From the NCBI GenBank assembly GCA_016342745.1, contig JAEINT010000023.1, positions 1 through 64,000 on the forward strand: DNA of 64,000 nucleotides, in the 5' to 3' direction. The notes beneath the pieces were generated by a model, which was not told where the DNA came from, ran no database searches, and was given only the letters and a program-made list of their open reading frames with translations. Positions 10,101-19,264 of this stretch are shown one piece after another. The first letter of the stretch is position 1, and every line of letters begins with the position of its first letter. Made by a program: the position numbers and the translations under genes. This DNA comes from Labilibaculum sp. GTDB taxonomy: Bacteria > Bacteroidota > Bacteroidia > Bacteroidales > Marinifilaceae.

Positions 10101-10136
10101 AAAAAAAAAGCGCTAAGCTTTTTAGGCTAGCACTTT
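10101..10136 (-). terminator. Intrinsic terminator of the PepSY-type gene
   Basis: A 9-bp stem with one G-U pair on the minus strand (10128-10136 with 10107-10115) is followed by a run of nine T. It lies 40 bp beyond the stop codon at 10177. Confidence 0.75.
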
Positions 10137-10176
10137 AAATAACGTATTGAATATTACTATATATAAAGTTCAATCT

Positions 10177-11700
10177 TTATCTTTTTCGTTTTTTCTGTTT
10201 CCGATACAAAATAAAACCAGTTATTAAAATCCATAAAATACTAATCCCAGCCAACGGAACAAATAAGATATAAAACCTTCCAAAGATGTATTGATATATC
10301 CTTCCTGTATGAATTTCCAAGCAAAAATTCCATAAGGACATTGGAGAATCTTGTATCATCATTGGCATTTGTGAAAAACCACTATTACTGCTTAAATTTC
10401 CAGCTCCAAGATTGTAATCAAACAATATTTCATTCCCATTCGAATCTTTTAAATAACCCGCAATTGGATGCGCAGAAATTGGAGGTCCCATTGTTCTAAC
10501 TGGCACATGTGGCTTCTTCGTTATATAATCAAACACAAGACCTTTTTTTGGTATCCAATAAAAAATACCACTAAAAGAACCAACTATGTAATTTCCTGTA
10601 CTTGCTTTCTCGAAAACATTAACACCCATTACTGATATTGGAGGCTGAACTGCATAAGAAATCGGAGCACTTGCAAAATGATCATCTGTAAAATACACCC
10701 TCTCATTAGTAGCTAATAAAATTCGATCAAGCTCTTCATCGTACATTATTCTTCGCAACTGATCAAACCAAGGATTTGAGCTATCAAGATGTGTAAATGG
10801 TATTTTTGTAACACGATTAGTTGCGATAGCAATCAATAATGGTGGACGCAAAAACATCCCCGTAAGAGTGATTAACAGCAAAAAAACAATCAACCAATTT
10901 CCAAAATGATTGTGCCACTTTAAATTAAACTTTAAAAACTGCACTTTACTTTTCAAAGTTTTCCCTTTTTGCTTTAGAGATTTTATCCATTTCGGATAAA
11001 TAAAATAGACCAATCCGCTAAAACACAAAAAGATGAAAATTAAGCCAATAAAATCAACAAACAACTTTCCTACAACATCAAATGCTTCTCCACTATGAAT
11101 CTCCCACAAAGTTTTAAACAGGCTTATCTTATTGTCGTAATCTTCTGAAGGTGGTAATTCTACAAGTTCAAAACCAAGTTCTGTCCTCTTTAATAAATGA
11201 GAACGAGTTAAAACGTATAATTGATTCTTAATTTCTACCAAATCAACCACACGCTGTTCTGATATAGGCAAGTCAATTTGTTCCCATTTTTCAGTTTCCG
11301 AATCTTGAAGAAATAAACCAAACAAACCTCCAGCAAATACTTCTCCGGATTTTAGTTTGATCAATTTTTCAATCTTACGATTATCAATCCCATCCTTAAA
11401 GCCCAGATTGTAATCCTGAAATGATTTGAAGTTATCTGTTGTTTTCCATACTCCAATATTACCATATATTAAGGCTGTATCTCCATTGATCTTAACAGCC
11501 GATTTAACGGCAGCCTTATTCCAATTCACATACTGATATTCACTTCCCAAATATTCACGATCTACATCTACAGATGAGAACAGGCCTCTATGATTCATTA
11601 CAATACCTGAAATTGCAAACAGAAAAACAAAAAAAGTAAGAGCCAAAGATGGCCACTTATGGTATTTTTTAAAAAATGAAATTGTCTTATTTCGACTCAT
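10177..11700 (-). CDS. PepSY-associated transmembrane protein
   Basis: This 507-residue integral inner-membrane protein has four helices: about 15-36, 218-240, 268-288 and 480-500. The His-containing boundaries resemble the PepSY_TM family (KKYHKWPSLALTF, WEIHSGEAFDVVGK, KWHNHFGNWLIVFL, LEIHTGRIYQYIFG). Paired histidines near the membrane suggest haem or quinone contact, as proposed for related iron-regulated and reductase-type PepSY_TM proteins; this is inference. The two extracytoplasmic segments (about 40-200 and 300-460) contain propeller-like strands (VWKTTDNFKSF, GEVFAGGLFGLF, DRILLATNERVYF), which is not the usual short PepSY loop. It lies downstream of hcp but behind its own terminator and a separate hcp terminator, so it is probably its own unit. 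Confidence 0.75.
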   Translation of the reverse strand: MSRNKTISFFKKYHKWPSLALTFFVFLFAISGIVMNHRGLFSSVDVDREYLGSEYQYVNWNKAAVKSAVKINGDTALIYGNIGVWKTTDNFKSFQDYNLGFKDGIDNRKIEKLIKLKSGEVFAGGLFGLFLQDSETEKWEQIDLPISEQRVVDLVEIKNQLYVLTRSHLLKRTELGFELVELPPSEDYDNKISLFKTLWEIHSGEAFDVVGKLFVDFIGLIFIFLCFSGLVYFIYPKWIKSLKQKGKTLKSKVQFLKFNLKWHNHFGNWLIVFLLLITLTGMFLRPPLLIAIATNRVTKIPFTHLDSSNPWFDQLRRIMYDEELDRILLATNERVYFTDDHFASAPISYAVQPPISVMGVNVFEKASTGNYIVGSFSGIFYWIPKKGLVFDYITKKPHVPVRTMGPPISAHPIAGYLKDSNGNEILFDYNLGAGNLSSNSGFSQMPMMIQDSPMSLWNFCLEIHTGRIYQYIFGRFYILFVPLAGISILWILITGFILYRKQKKRKR

Positions 11701-11805
11701 ATCAACAACTTAAAATAGAAATTCTAAGATACAAAAACTGCCTAACGTAGAATATATAGTATCCACATCAGGCAGTAATTATTCACTTAACCCTAAATTT
11801 TAATA

Positions 11806-11857
11806 AAACATTCCGATAGTTCTTCTCCTCTATCTCTCTTCACGATCGGAATGTTTT
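11806..11857 (-). terminator. Stem-loop downstream of hcp
   Basis: A 13-bp arm pair (AAAACATTCCGAT and its complement) encloses a loop of about 26 bases, with a short T-rich tail on the minus strand. It starts 15 bp after the hcp stop. The loop is long, so termination efficiency is uncertain. Confidence 0.6.
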
Positions 11858-11871
11858 TACCTTTTATATTC

Positions 11872-13518
11872 TTAGTTTAAAAACATTTTCATGTCTTCAT
11901 CTACAGTTCCGATTCCACCAATTCCGAATGTATCAATCAATACCTTAGCTACATTTGGAGAAAGGAAAGCTGGTAATGTTGGTCCTAGATGAATATTCTT
12001 AACACCTAATGAAAGAAGAGCTAACAATACAATTACAGCTTTTTGCTCGTACCATGCAATGTTGTATGCAATTGGCAACTCATTGATATCATTTAATTCA
12101 AATACCTCTTTCAATTTCAATGCGATAACAGCTAATGAATATGAATCGTTACACTGACCTGCATCTAATACTCTTGGAATTCCTCCGATATCACCTAACT
12201 CAAGCTTGTTGTAACGATACTTAGCACAACCAGCTGTTAAGATTACAGTATCTTTTGGTAAAGCAGCAGCAAATTCAGTATAGTAATCACGACCTTTCAT
12301 ACGACCATCGCAACCTGCCATTACAAAAAACTTACGGATAGCACCCGTTTTAACAGCATCAACAACTTTATCAGCTAATTGCATAACTTGGTTGTGAGCA
12401 AAACCACCTACGATAGTTCCGTTTTCAATTTCTGTTGGAGCAGCACAATTCTTAGCTACTTCAATAATTTCAGAGAAGTCTTTCTTTCCATTCTCATCAG
12501 CAGTAATGTGCTTGAATCCTGGGAAACCAGAAGCTCCTGTTGTATATACCTTATCTTGGTAAGTAGATTTTGCAGTTGGAGGAACAATACAGTTAGTAGT
12601 AAACAAGATCGGTCCATTAAAAGTTTCAAACTCTTCGTTCTGCTTCCACCATGCATTTCCGTAGTTACCTACAAAGTGCTCATATTTTTTGAATGCTGGA
12701 TAGTAATTCGCTGGCAACATCTCAGAGTGAGTGTAAACATCAACACCAGTTCCTTCAGTTTGCTTCAACAAATCTTCCATATCCTTCAAGTCGTGACCTG
12801 AAATCAAAATACCTGGCTTGTTTGAAACACCAATATTTACTTCTGTAATTTCTGGGTTACCATAAGCAGTTGTGTTTGCCTCATCAAGAGTGGCCATAGC
12901 AGTAACACCATTAGCACCACATTCCATAACTAAAGCAACCAATTCATCAGCACTTAAAGTATCGTCAGTAGTTGATACCAATGCCTTTTGCATGAATGCA
13001 TACATTTCAGCTTTTTCAAGACCCAAGTTATATGCATGCTCAACGTATGCAGCAAAACCTTTTAATCCGTAAATTAACAATTCTCTTAATGAACGAACAT
13101 CTTCGTTTTCTGTTGAAAGAACACCAATGAAACGAGCTTTTGCATCAAAATCATTTTCAGCATCAGCATACCAAGTTGCTGAATGATGCAACTCACCAAA
13201 AGTTACTCCCACAGCTTCAGCCTGAGCCTTAATCTCTTCACGAAGTTTTAAACCTTCACGAATAGCTTCAACAAATTTTACTTTATCAAAATTTGCATTT
13301 GTAATTGTCATGAACAAACCAGTCATGATGAAATTATTCACCTTGTCGTTCTCAACACCAGCTTCGCGAGCCTTAGTACTGAAAACTGAAATTCCTTTCA
13401 TAACGTACATCAGTAAATCTTGAATGTTTGAAACCTCATCGGTTTTTCCACAAACACCTTTAACTGTGCATCCAGTTCCTTTTGCTGCCTCTTGGCACTG
13501 ATAACAAAACATAGCCAT
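11872..13518 (-). CDS. hcp: Hydroxylamine reductase / hybrid cluster protein
   Basis: The protein is 548 residues from the ATG at 13518 ([10 protein letters not shown]); a longer frame would need a TTG start at 13554. The N-terminal cysteines C5, C8, C17 and C23 follow CxxC-x8-C-x5-C, the class I pattern of strict or facultative anaerobes that holds a [4Fe-4S] cluster. Downstream ligands of the hybrid Fe-S-O cluster are present, in [24 protein letters not shown] and [10 protein letters not shown]. Known activity is reduction of hydroxylamine and, physiologically, nitric oxide to nitrous oxide with protein-nitrosylation roles. It acts in the cytoplasm. It appears monocistronic, with a palindromic operator-like site 141 bp upstream and a stem-loop downstream, suggesting induction by nitrosative stress. 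Confidence 0.95.
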   Translation of the reverse strand: MAMFCYQCQEAAKGTGCTVKGVCGKTDEVSNIQDLLMYVMKGISVFSTKAREAGVENDKVNNFIMTGLFMTITNANFDKVKFVEAIREGLKLREEIKAQAEAVGVTFGELHHSATWYADAENDFDAKARFIGVLSTENEDVRSLRELLIYGLKGFAAYVEHAYNLGLEKAEMYAFMQKALVSTTDDTLSADELVALVMECGANGVTAMATLDEANTTAYGNPEITEVNIGVSNKPGILISGHDLKDMEDLLKQTEGTGVDVYTHSEMLPANYYPAFKKYEHFVGNYGNAWWKQNEEFETFNGPILFTTNCIVPPTAKSTYQDKVYTTGASGFPGFKHITADENGKKDFSEIIEVAKNCAAPTEIENGTIVGGFAHNQVMQLADKVVDAVKTGAIRKFFVMAGCDGRMKGRDYYTEFAAALPKDTVILTAGCAKYRYNKLELGDIGGIPRVLDAGQCNDSYSLAVIALKLKEVFELNDINELPIAYNIAWYEQKAVIVLLALLSLGVKNIHLGPTLPAFLSPNVAKVLIDTFGIGGIGTVDEDMKMFLN

Positions 13519-13629
13519 AATTGTATTTTTTATGTTATTAATTTGATTATTCAAGTTACGAAATACAGAAAGAGAATACCATTTTATTTTATCCCAGTAC
13601 TCAGAAATAAAATTGCTCTTTCAACAGTA

Positions 13630-13674
13630 CAAATATGCAGTGGAATAATTGTAAAAAGTGTAACGGATGTTACA
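13630..13674 (-). promoter_or_regulatory. hcp promoter with CRP/FNR-type operator
   Basis: A perfect dyad TGTAAC-ggat-GTTACA lies at 13659-13674. On the minus strand a near-consensus -7 element, CATATTTG (13630-13637; 7 of 8 matches to TAnnTTTG), follows. The predicted start near 13626 puts the dyad centre at about -41, the class II activator position. No -33 TTTG is present, as expected for an activator-dependent promoter. The likely regulator is an HcpR-type nitric-oxide-responsive CRP/FNR protein, inferred from the target gene. Confidence 0.6.
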
Positions 13675-13754
13675 AACATGAAAATATTTCAGATTTTTTT
13701 ATCTTTTTTTCTTAATTGTAAAAATAAAAGATCATCGTAGATGATTAGTACAAA

Positions 13755-13785
13755 GAAAAAACCCAATCGAAATTCGATTGGGTTT
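13755..13785 (-). terminator. Intrinsic terminator of the LTxxQ-type gene
   Basis: A 12-bp perfect stem (13759-13770 with 13774-13785) has a 3-base loop, and a T run follows on the minus strand. It lies 5 bp after the stop at 13791. Confidence 0.85.
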
Positions 13786-13790
13786 ATATT

Positions 13791-14156
13791 TTAAAGTAGT
13801 TCTTTACAATTACGTTTGAGTTCTTCTTTCAGCTCGCATTTACATTTGATATAACTGGCTAATTGTTTTTCAGATAAAACATCTTTCATTTCAACTTCCT
13901 TTCGCAACAAACTATCTCTTACTGCTTGCATACAAATAAATCCTTGCTTCTCTATCGTTAACCGATCAATTTCTTTTTCGTATTTCAGATTTAAAATCTC
14001 AACCTTTGCAATCTGCTCTGCAGATAAATCTAACTTCTTCTCCATCCAAGATGTAATTAGATTCGCTCTTTTTACTGCAGCAGAATTATTTTTGGCACTC
14101 ACCGTAAAACTCAGCAACACCAATAGTAGAACTAAACTTCTAGCTATAATCTTCAT
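13791..14156 (-). CDS. Small periplasmic Spy/CpxP-like (LTxxQ) protein
   Basis: The protein is 121 residues from the ATG at 14156, chosen because it gives a textbook signal peptide (MKIIARSLVLLLVLLSFTVSA). The frame remains open further upstream to 14264, but that extension is unlikely. The mature protein is helical and charged, with LDLSAEQIAKVEILN and LSEKQLASY resembling the two LTxxQ motifs of Spy/CpxP periplasmic chaperones and metal-stress sensors. It also has four Cys (FICMQ, IKCKCEL, RNCKE), unusual for Spy and possibly redox- or metal-related. It is a single gene with its own terminator. Confidence 0.65.
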   Translation of the reverse strand: MKIIARSLVLLLVLLSFTVSAKNNSAAVKRANLITSWMEKKLDLSAEQIAKVEILNLKYEKEIDRLTIEKQGFICMQAVRDSLLRKEVEMKDVLSEKQLASYIKCKCELKEELKRNCKELL

Positions 14157-14447
14157 ACATTTATTTTTAATTTTCACTAAAATCAAGACATATATTAGAA
14201 CGTCTAATTCTGCGAAAAGTTTTAAGAACACTGGAAATTTAAATATTTTTAACGACTTCTGCAACCATTCATCATTTTAACAAACTGCTATTCAACTAAT
14301 AATAGCTTTTTTGTATTAATTAAAAATAAGGAAAATCATATCCTATTTTTTAAAATTTAATTAATAATTTAGACGTCCTTTTCACATCTAAAGCTATCAT
14401 CAATAACAAATAGCTCTCAAAAGTGATTCAATCAACAATATATTTAC

Positions 14448-15032
14448 ATGAAATCAATTGATATTTATCCCAACACAGAAGCTTTCATTTTTGATTTAGA
14501 TGGAACATTAGCTGACACTATGCCATTGCACTTTCAAGCATGGACAAAAACAGCAGAAATCATGAACTTAAAATTTAGCCTTGATTTTTTAAAGAGTTGC
14601 GCAGGAATGCCATCGGCAAAAATTATCAATTTGCTAAACGAGAAAAACAACCACAAAATTGATCCACAAGAATTCTCTAATCTGAAAGAAGAGTTTTTCA
14701 CAAAGGATATGCATAAAATTAAAAAAATCTCAGCGGTTACAGATTTGGTGTACAAATATCATGGTAAAATACCAATGGCAGTTGGAACTGGTGGCAAACG
14801 AACTATTGCTTCTGAAACATTACAAATTTTAGGTCTAGACAAGTACATTCCTATTTTGGTTAGTGCAGACGATGTTGAAAATCACAAACCAGAACCAGAA
14901 ACTTTTTTAAAATGTGCAGAACTAATGGGCATCTCTCCTAAAAATTGTCAAGTGTTCGAAGATGCCAACTTAGGCTTTCAAGCTGCTAAGGCTGCAGGTA
15001 TGATGTTAACTGATGTTACTCCTTTTTATTAG
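14448..15032 (+). CDS. HAD-superfamily phosphatase (beta-phosphoglucomutase-like)
   Basis: This 194-residue cytoplasmic protein carries motif I FDLDGTLADT (nucleophile D16, acid/base D18), a helical C1 cap of the beta-phosphoglucomutase/GPP type (MPLHFQAWTKT), motif II in AVGTGGKRT, motif III lysine in NHKPEPETF, and motif IV FEDANLGFQAA. These assign it to subfamily IA phosphatases or phosphomutases acting on small sugar phosphates; the substrate is not predictable. It lies 20 bp before the lipoprotein phosphodiesterase gene, so the two are probably co-transcribed. Confidence 0.9.
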   Translation: MKSIDIYPNTEAFIFDLDGTLADTMPLHFQAWTKTAEIMNLKFSLDFLKSCAGMPSAKIINLLNEKNNHKIDPQEFSNLKEEFFTKDMHKIKKISAVTDLVYKYHGKIPMAVGTGGKRTIASETLQILGLDKYIPILVSADDVENHKPEPETFLKCAELMGISPKNCQVFEDANLGFQAAKAAGMMLTDVTPFY

Positions 15033-15051
15033 AATCAATTAAAACAAAAAC

Positions 15052-16071
15052 ATGTTCAAAAAATTACTGTTTGTTCTTATGGTGGCTCTCATCGCCATTT
15101 CTTGTTCTCAAGAAAAAAAAGAGTACACAATTGCCTTTTACAATGTCGAAAACCTATTCGATACGATTGACGACTCAAATACTTGGGATGAAGATTTTAC
15201 GCCTAATGGAAAACTAAGCTATACTGCAGATCGATATCAAAAGAAACTTGATAATCTTTCTAGTGTAATTTCATCCATTAATACAAATACTCCTCCAGCA
15301 ATCATTGGTCTTTGCGAAGTTGAAAATAGAGCAGTTCTAGAAGCCTTAACCAAGCAACCTAAGCTCGAAGGTGCTAATTACGGAATTGCACATACAGACA
15401 GCCCCGACGGACGAGGCATTGACTGCGCCCTTCTATACAATAAAGATGATTTCAACTATATTGGTCACGATGTAATTTCGATAAATTATACTTGGGAAGA
15501 GAAATACAAAACACGTGATATTCTTCATGTTAAAGGTACCCTTGCAAATAGCGACACATTACATTTTTTTGTAAACCACTGGCCTTCAAGAAGAGGTGGA
15601 TTACAAGTGTCCGAGAAAAAACGTGTGTTTGTTGCTGAACAACTTCGATTAGCAGTAGATAGATTACAAGACAAAAATCCACAAGCAAAAATCATCATCA
15701 TGGGTGACTTTAATGATGAACCAAACAACAAGTCTGTAACAGAAGCTCTTCTCGCAAACAACAATAAGAACACCGAAAATCCTAAAGCCCTTTACAACTT
15801 AATGTATGATCTTCAGCAACAAGGTAAAGGAACTTACAGCTATAAAAACAATTGGAATATGCTTGACAATTTAATTGTTTCAAACAGCCTTATCAACAAT
15901 CCTGATGGCCTTCAAACGAATCATCAAGCTGGAAGAATCTTTACTGAAGAGTGGATTTGCTACGAACCTAGTGAAGGCGTTTTTCTTCCAAGCCGTTCGT
16001 ATGCTGGTCCGAAATACTTTGGAGGTTACAGCGATCATTTCCCTGTCTATTTTCAGCTAAACAAGAAATAA
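15052..16071 (+). CDS. Endonuclease/exonuclease/phosphatase family lipoprotein
   Basis: This 339-residue protein has a lipoprotein signal ending in the lipobox AISC (Cys about residue 18), so it should be membrane-anchored. The EEP fold motifs are complete: FYNVENLFD (metal Asn), GLCEVENR (metal Glu), a catalytic His in FFVNHWPSRR, IIMGDFNDEPN and the terminal GGYSDHFPVYF. Substrates in this superfamily include nucleic acids and phospholipids. The extracytoplasmic location favours nutrient nucleic acid or lipid degradation. A strong terminator follows. Confidence 0.9.
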   Translation: MFKKLLFVLMVALIAISCSQEKKEYTIAFYNVENLFDTIDDSNTWDEDFTPNGKLSYTADRYQKKLDNLSSVISSINTNTPPAIIGLCEVENRAVLEALTKQPKLEGANYGIAHTDSPDGRGIDCALLYNKDDFNYIGHDVISINYTWEEKYKTRDILHVKGTLANSDTLHFFVNHWPSRRGGLQVSEKKRVFVAEQLRLAVDRLQDKNPQAKIIIMGDFNDEPNNKSVTEALLANNNKNTENPKALYNLMYDLQQQGKGTYSYKNNWNMLDNLIVSNSLINNPDGLQTNHQAGRIFTEEWICYEPSEGVFLPSRSYAGPKYFGGYSDHFPVYFQLNKK

Positions 16072-16085
16072 AAAAACGAACTTTT

Positions 16086-16128
16086 AAAAACAGCTGATTA
16101 CCATTCGTAATCAGCTGTTTTTATTTTA
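16086..16128 (+). terminator. Intrinsic terminator after the EEP lipoprotein gene
   Basis: A 16-bp perfect stem (16086-16101 with 16107-16122) has a 5-base loop and is followed by a T-rich tail. It lies 15 bp after the stop at 16071. Confidence 0.9.
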
Positions 16129-16228
16129 ATAAGATCATGATTTCATCATTTTCAATTCAAAAATTACCATGGTTCATATTGTTTCTATACTTTAGCATTT
16201 CAGAGGAGAATTTATTCAAAAGTGCTGC

Positions 16229-18241
16229 ATGGAATTTAAGATAGAATCAAAATTTAAACCAACAGGAGACCAACCTAATGCCATCGAGGAATTATCGAAA
16301 GGCTTAAATGATGGTGCTCCTTTTCAAACTTTACTAGGTGTTACCGGTTCTGGTAAAACTTTCACTATTGCTAATGTAATTGAACAGGTTCAGCGACCTA
16401 CACTCATATTGAGTCACAACAAAACGCTTGCAGCACAGCTTTACGGGGAATTCAAAACATTTTTCCCAAATAATTCGGTTGAATATTTCGTCTCCTATTA
16501 CGATTATTACCAACCTGAAGCATACCTTCCTGTTACCGGAACATATATCGAAAAAGATCTCTCCATTAATGATGAAATTGAAAAACTACGCCTAAGTGCA
16601 TCTTCGGCTCTATTATCAGGCAGAAAAGATGTTATTGTTGTTTCATCCGTTTCCTGTATATACGGAATTGGAAATCCAGACGACTTTCATGCCAACGTAA
16701 CAGAAATAAAAAAAGGACAACTAATATCACGAAATAAACTTCTTCATTCGTTTGTTGATGCATTATATTCAAGAAATGAAGTTGAATTCGATCGTGGAAC
16801 ATTCCGCGTAAAAGGCGATACTGTCGATATATTTCCTGCTTACGCAGATTTTGCTTATCGTCTTATATTTTGGGATGATGAAATTGAGGAGATCTACTCT
16901 TTCGACCCGATTAACGGCTCTAAGATAGACAACTACGACAGAATTACGATTTATCCTGCTAATATATTTGTAACCAGTAAAGACAGAGTACAAAATGCCA
17001 TACATCAGATCCAAGATGATATGGTAGCACAAGTTGCCTTTTTAAAGGACATAGGAAAGCATCTGGAGGCAAAACGCCTGGAAGAGAAGGTGAACTTCGA
17101 CTTGGAAATGATACGAGAGTTAGGCCATTGCTCAGGCATTGAGAACTACTCCCGATATTTTGATGGCAGGAAAGCAGGAACACGTCCCTTTTGTCTTATG
17201 GATTATTTTGCTGATGATTTTCTTGTGGTGATCGACGAAAGTCATGTTACCATTCCACAAATTCGGGCAATGTATGGTGGCGATCATTCAAGAAAAATTA
17301 ATCTCGTAGAATATGGATTTCGTTTGCCATCGGCATTAGACAATCGCCCTTTAAAATTTGAAGAGTTTGAGCAAATTGCAAAACAAACAATCCACGTAAG
17401 TGCAACCCCAGCCGATTACGAACTAGAAAAGTGCGAAGGTGTTGTTGTCGAACAAGTAATTCGACCGACAGGCTTACTTGATCCAGAAATCAGTATCCGT
17501 CCAAGCTTAAACCAAATCGATGATTTAATCGCTGAAATAGACAAGCGAACCAAAATTAACGAAAGAGTTTTGGTAACCACTTTAACCAAGCGGATGGCCG
17601 AAGAGCTTTCTGAATACTTTACAAACATGAACATTCGCTGTAGATATATTCACTCCGATGTAGCTACTTTAGATCGAGTTAAGATCATGGAAGAACTGAG
17701 AAATGGAACTTTTGATGTCTTAATTGGGGTCAACCTACTTAGAGAAGGCCTTGATCTTCCAGAAGTATCATTGGTAGCCATTCTAGATGCCGATAAAGAG
17801 GGTTTCCTAAGATCTACCCGATCGCTAACACAAACATCAGGTAGAGCGGCTCGTAATGTGAATGGCAAGGTGATTATGTATGCAGACAAAATAACTCGTT
17901 CGATGCAAGAAACAATTGATGCAACCGACAACAGACGAGAAAAACAATTAGCATACAACGCCAAACATGGCATTACTCCAACTCAAATTAACAAAGCTCA
18001 GAAGAGTATCATGGATATAGCCGAGAAAAATGAGGAGCAAGTAGCCTATGCTGGTCCAGATTCAATTGAGATTGCTGCAGATCCTGTTGTTCAATACATG
18101 AGCAAAGACAGCTTAGAGAAAACGATTCAACAAACGAAAAAAGCAATGCAGAAAGCAGCAAAAGAAATGGATTTCTTGCAAGCAGCTCAATATCGAGATG
18201 AAATGTACAAACTTCAAAAACAACTTGAAGAAAAGAAATAA
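16229..18241 (+). CDS. uvrB: Excinuclease ABC subunit B
   Basis: At 670 residues the protein is full length. It is the damage-verifying helicase-like subunit of nucleotide excision repair, working with UvrA and UvrC. It has Walker A GVTGSGKT (38-44), the beta-hairpin region (YYDYYQPEAYLP, about 91-102), DEAD-like VVIDESHVT, helicase motifs VTTLTKRMAEEL and GVNLLREGLDLPEV, and a QTSGRAARN arginine-finger motif. The C-terminal UVR domain for UvrC contact (DFLQAAQYRDEM) is at about 632-667. Start ATG follows a purine-rich GAGGAGAA about 20 bp upstream. It is monocistronic and shares a bidirectional terminator with the sigma-factor gene. Confidence 0.97.
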   Translation: MEFKIESKFKPTGDQPNAIEELSKGLNDGAPFQTLLGVTGSGKTFTIANVIEQVQRPTLILSHNKTLAAQLYGEFKTFFPNNSVEYFVSYYDYYQPEAYLPVTGTYIEKDLSINDEIEKLRLSASSALLSGRKDVIVVSSVSCIYGIGNPDDFHANVTEIKKGQLISRNKLLHSFVDALYSRNEVEFDRGTFRVKGDTVDIFPAYADFAYRLIFWDDEIEEIYSFDPINGSKIDNYDRITIYPANIFVTSKDRVQNAIHQIQDDMVAQVAFLKDIGKHLEAKRLEEKVNFDLEMIRELGHCSGIENYSRYFDGRKAGTRPFCLMDYFADDFLVVIDESHVTIPQIRAMYGGDHSRKINLVEYGFRLPSALDNRPLKFEEFEQIAKQTIHVSATPADYELEKCEGVVVEQVIRPTGLLDPEISIRPSLNQIDDLIAEIDKRTKINERVLVTTLTKRMAEELSEYFTNMNIRCRYIHSDVATLDRVKIMEELRNGTFDVLIGVNLLREGLDLPEVSLVAILDADKEGFLRSTRSLTQTSGRAARNVNGKVIMYADKITRSMQETIDATDNRREKQLAYNAKHGITPTQINKAQKSIMDIAEKNEEQVAYAGPDSIEIAADPVVQYMSKDSLEKTIQQTKKAMQKAAKEMDFLQAAQYRDEMYKLQKQLEEKK

Positions 18242-18275
18242 AAAAAAAGCAGTTTCGAAAGAAACTGCTTTTTTT
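18241..18275. terminator. Bidirectional terminator between uvrB and the sigma gene
   Basis: A stem of about 14 bp with a GAAA tetraloop (18257-18260) is flanked by A and T runs. It lies between the two convergent stop codons and should serve both strands. Confidence 0.9.
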
Positions 18276-18295
18276 ATATCGTAAAGGGAAATTGA

Positions 18296-19156
18296 TTATC
18301 CCAAATAAGATTTCAACAATTTACTTCTTGAAGTGTGGCGTAAACGACGAATCGCTTTTTCCTTAATTTGGCGAACACGTTCACGAGTCAAACCAAATTT
18401 TTCACCAATCTCTTCTAAAGTCATTTCCTGAATACCAATACCAAAGAAAAGCTTAATAATATCACTTTCTCTTTCGGTAAGTGTTGCTAATGCACGATCA
18501 ATTTCTCTTGTAAGAGACTCGTTCAAAAGGCTTCTATCAGCAATTGGAGAATCATCATTCACCAACACGTCAAGCAAACTGTTATCCTCACCATCAACAA
18601 ATGGTGCATCAACAGAAATATGACGACCAGAAACACGTAAAGTATCTGCAACTTTATCTGCAGGCAACTCTAAAGAGTCAGCTAACTCCTCTGGAGATGG
18701 CTTTCTTTCGTGCTCTTGTTCAAATTTAGAAAAAGCTTTGTTAATTTTATTCAATGAACCAACCTGATTCAATGGCAAACGAACAATTCTAGATTGCTCC
18801 GCTAAAGCTTGAAGAATCGATTGACGAATCCACCAAACTGCGTAAGAGATAAATTTAAATCCACGAGTTTCATCAAATTTTTCAGCTGCTTTTATCAAAC
18901 CAAGATTACCTTCGTTGATAAGGTCAGGAAGGCTCAATCCTTGATTTTGATATTGTTTCGCTACAGAAACAACAAAACGCAAGTTAGCTCTAGTTAATTT
19001 TTCCAACGCCTTTTGGTCGCCCTTTTTTATACGCTGCGCCAATTCAACTTCTTCCTCTACTGTAATAAGATCTTCCTTACCAATCTCCTGTAAATACTTG
19101 TCTAACGAAGCACTCTCACGATTGGTAATTGATTTAGTTATCTTTAATTGTCTCAT
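18296..19156 (-). CDS. rpoD: Primary sigma-70 factor (RpoD/SigA)
   Basis: The protein is 286 residues, the short form typical of Bacteroidota housekeeping sigma factors, which lack region 1.1. Region 1.2 is [19 protein letters not shown]. Region 2 includes [27 protein letters not shown] and [15 protein letters not shown] (core binding and -10 recognition). Region 3 includes RKPSPEELA. Region 4.2 is [19 protein letters not shown], the -33-recognising helix-turn-helix. It directs transcription from TAnnTTTG promoters, and its own promoter just upstream is a near-perfect example. Single-gene unit. Confidence 0.97.
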   Translation of the reverse strand: MRQLKITKSITNRESASLDKYLQEIGKEDLITVEEEVELAQRIKKGDQKALEKLTRANLRFVVSVAKQYQNQGLSLPDLINEGNLGLIKAAEKFDETRGFKFISYAVWWIRQSILQALAEQSRIVRLPLNQVGSLNKINKAFSKFEQEHERKPSPEELADSLELPADKVADTLRVSGRHISVDAPFVDGEDNSLLDVLVNDDSPIADRSLLNESLTREIDRALATLTERESDIIKLFFGIGIQEMTLEEIGEKFGLTRERVRQIKEKAIRRLRHTSRSKLLKSYLG

Positions 19157-19181
19157 AGTCCCTTTTCATCGAAATATTTCG

Positions 19182-19213
19182 CAAAATTAGACTTTTTATT
19201 AATGAAAGTCAAA
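19182..19213 (-). promoter_or_regulatory. Promoter of the primary sigma gene
   Basis: On the minus strand, -33 TTTG (19210-19213) and -7 TAATTTTG (19182-19189) are separated by exactly 20 bp, matching the Bacteroidota consensus at both elements. The start would fall about 20 bases before the ATG at 19156. Confidence 0.75.
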
Positions 19214-19264
19214 TTTATTGTCTCTATTATTCGAATTTATATTAATTTCCCCATTTAAAACCCC

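Noticed and set aside
11739-11776. ACTGCCT/AGGCAGT inverted repeat between hcp and the PepSY-type gene
   Set aside because: Short arms with a long loop and no T tract. The clearer 13-bp stem at 11806-11857 explains hcp termination.
13516-13554. Longer hcp start giving 12 more residues
   Set aside because: The start would be TTG and the extra residues lack family similarity. The ATG at 13518 matches the usual N-terminus just before the Fe-S cysteines.
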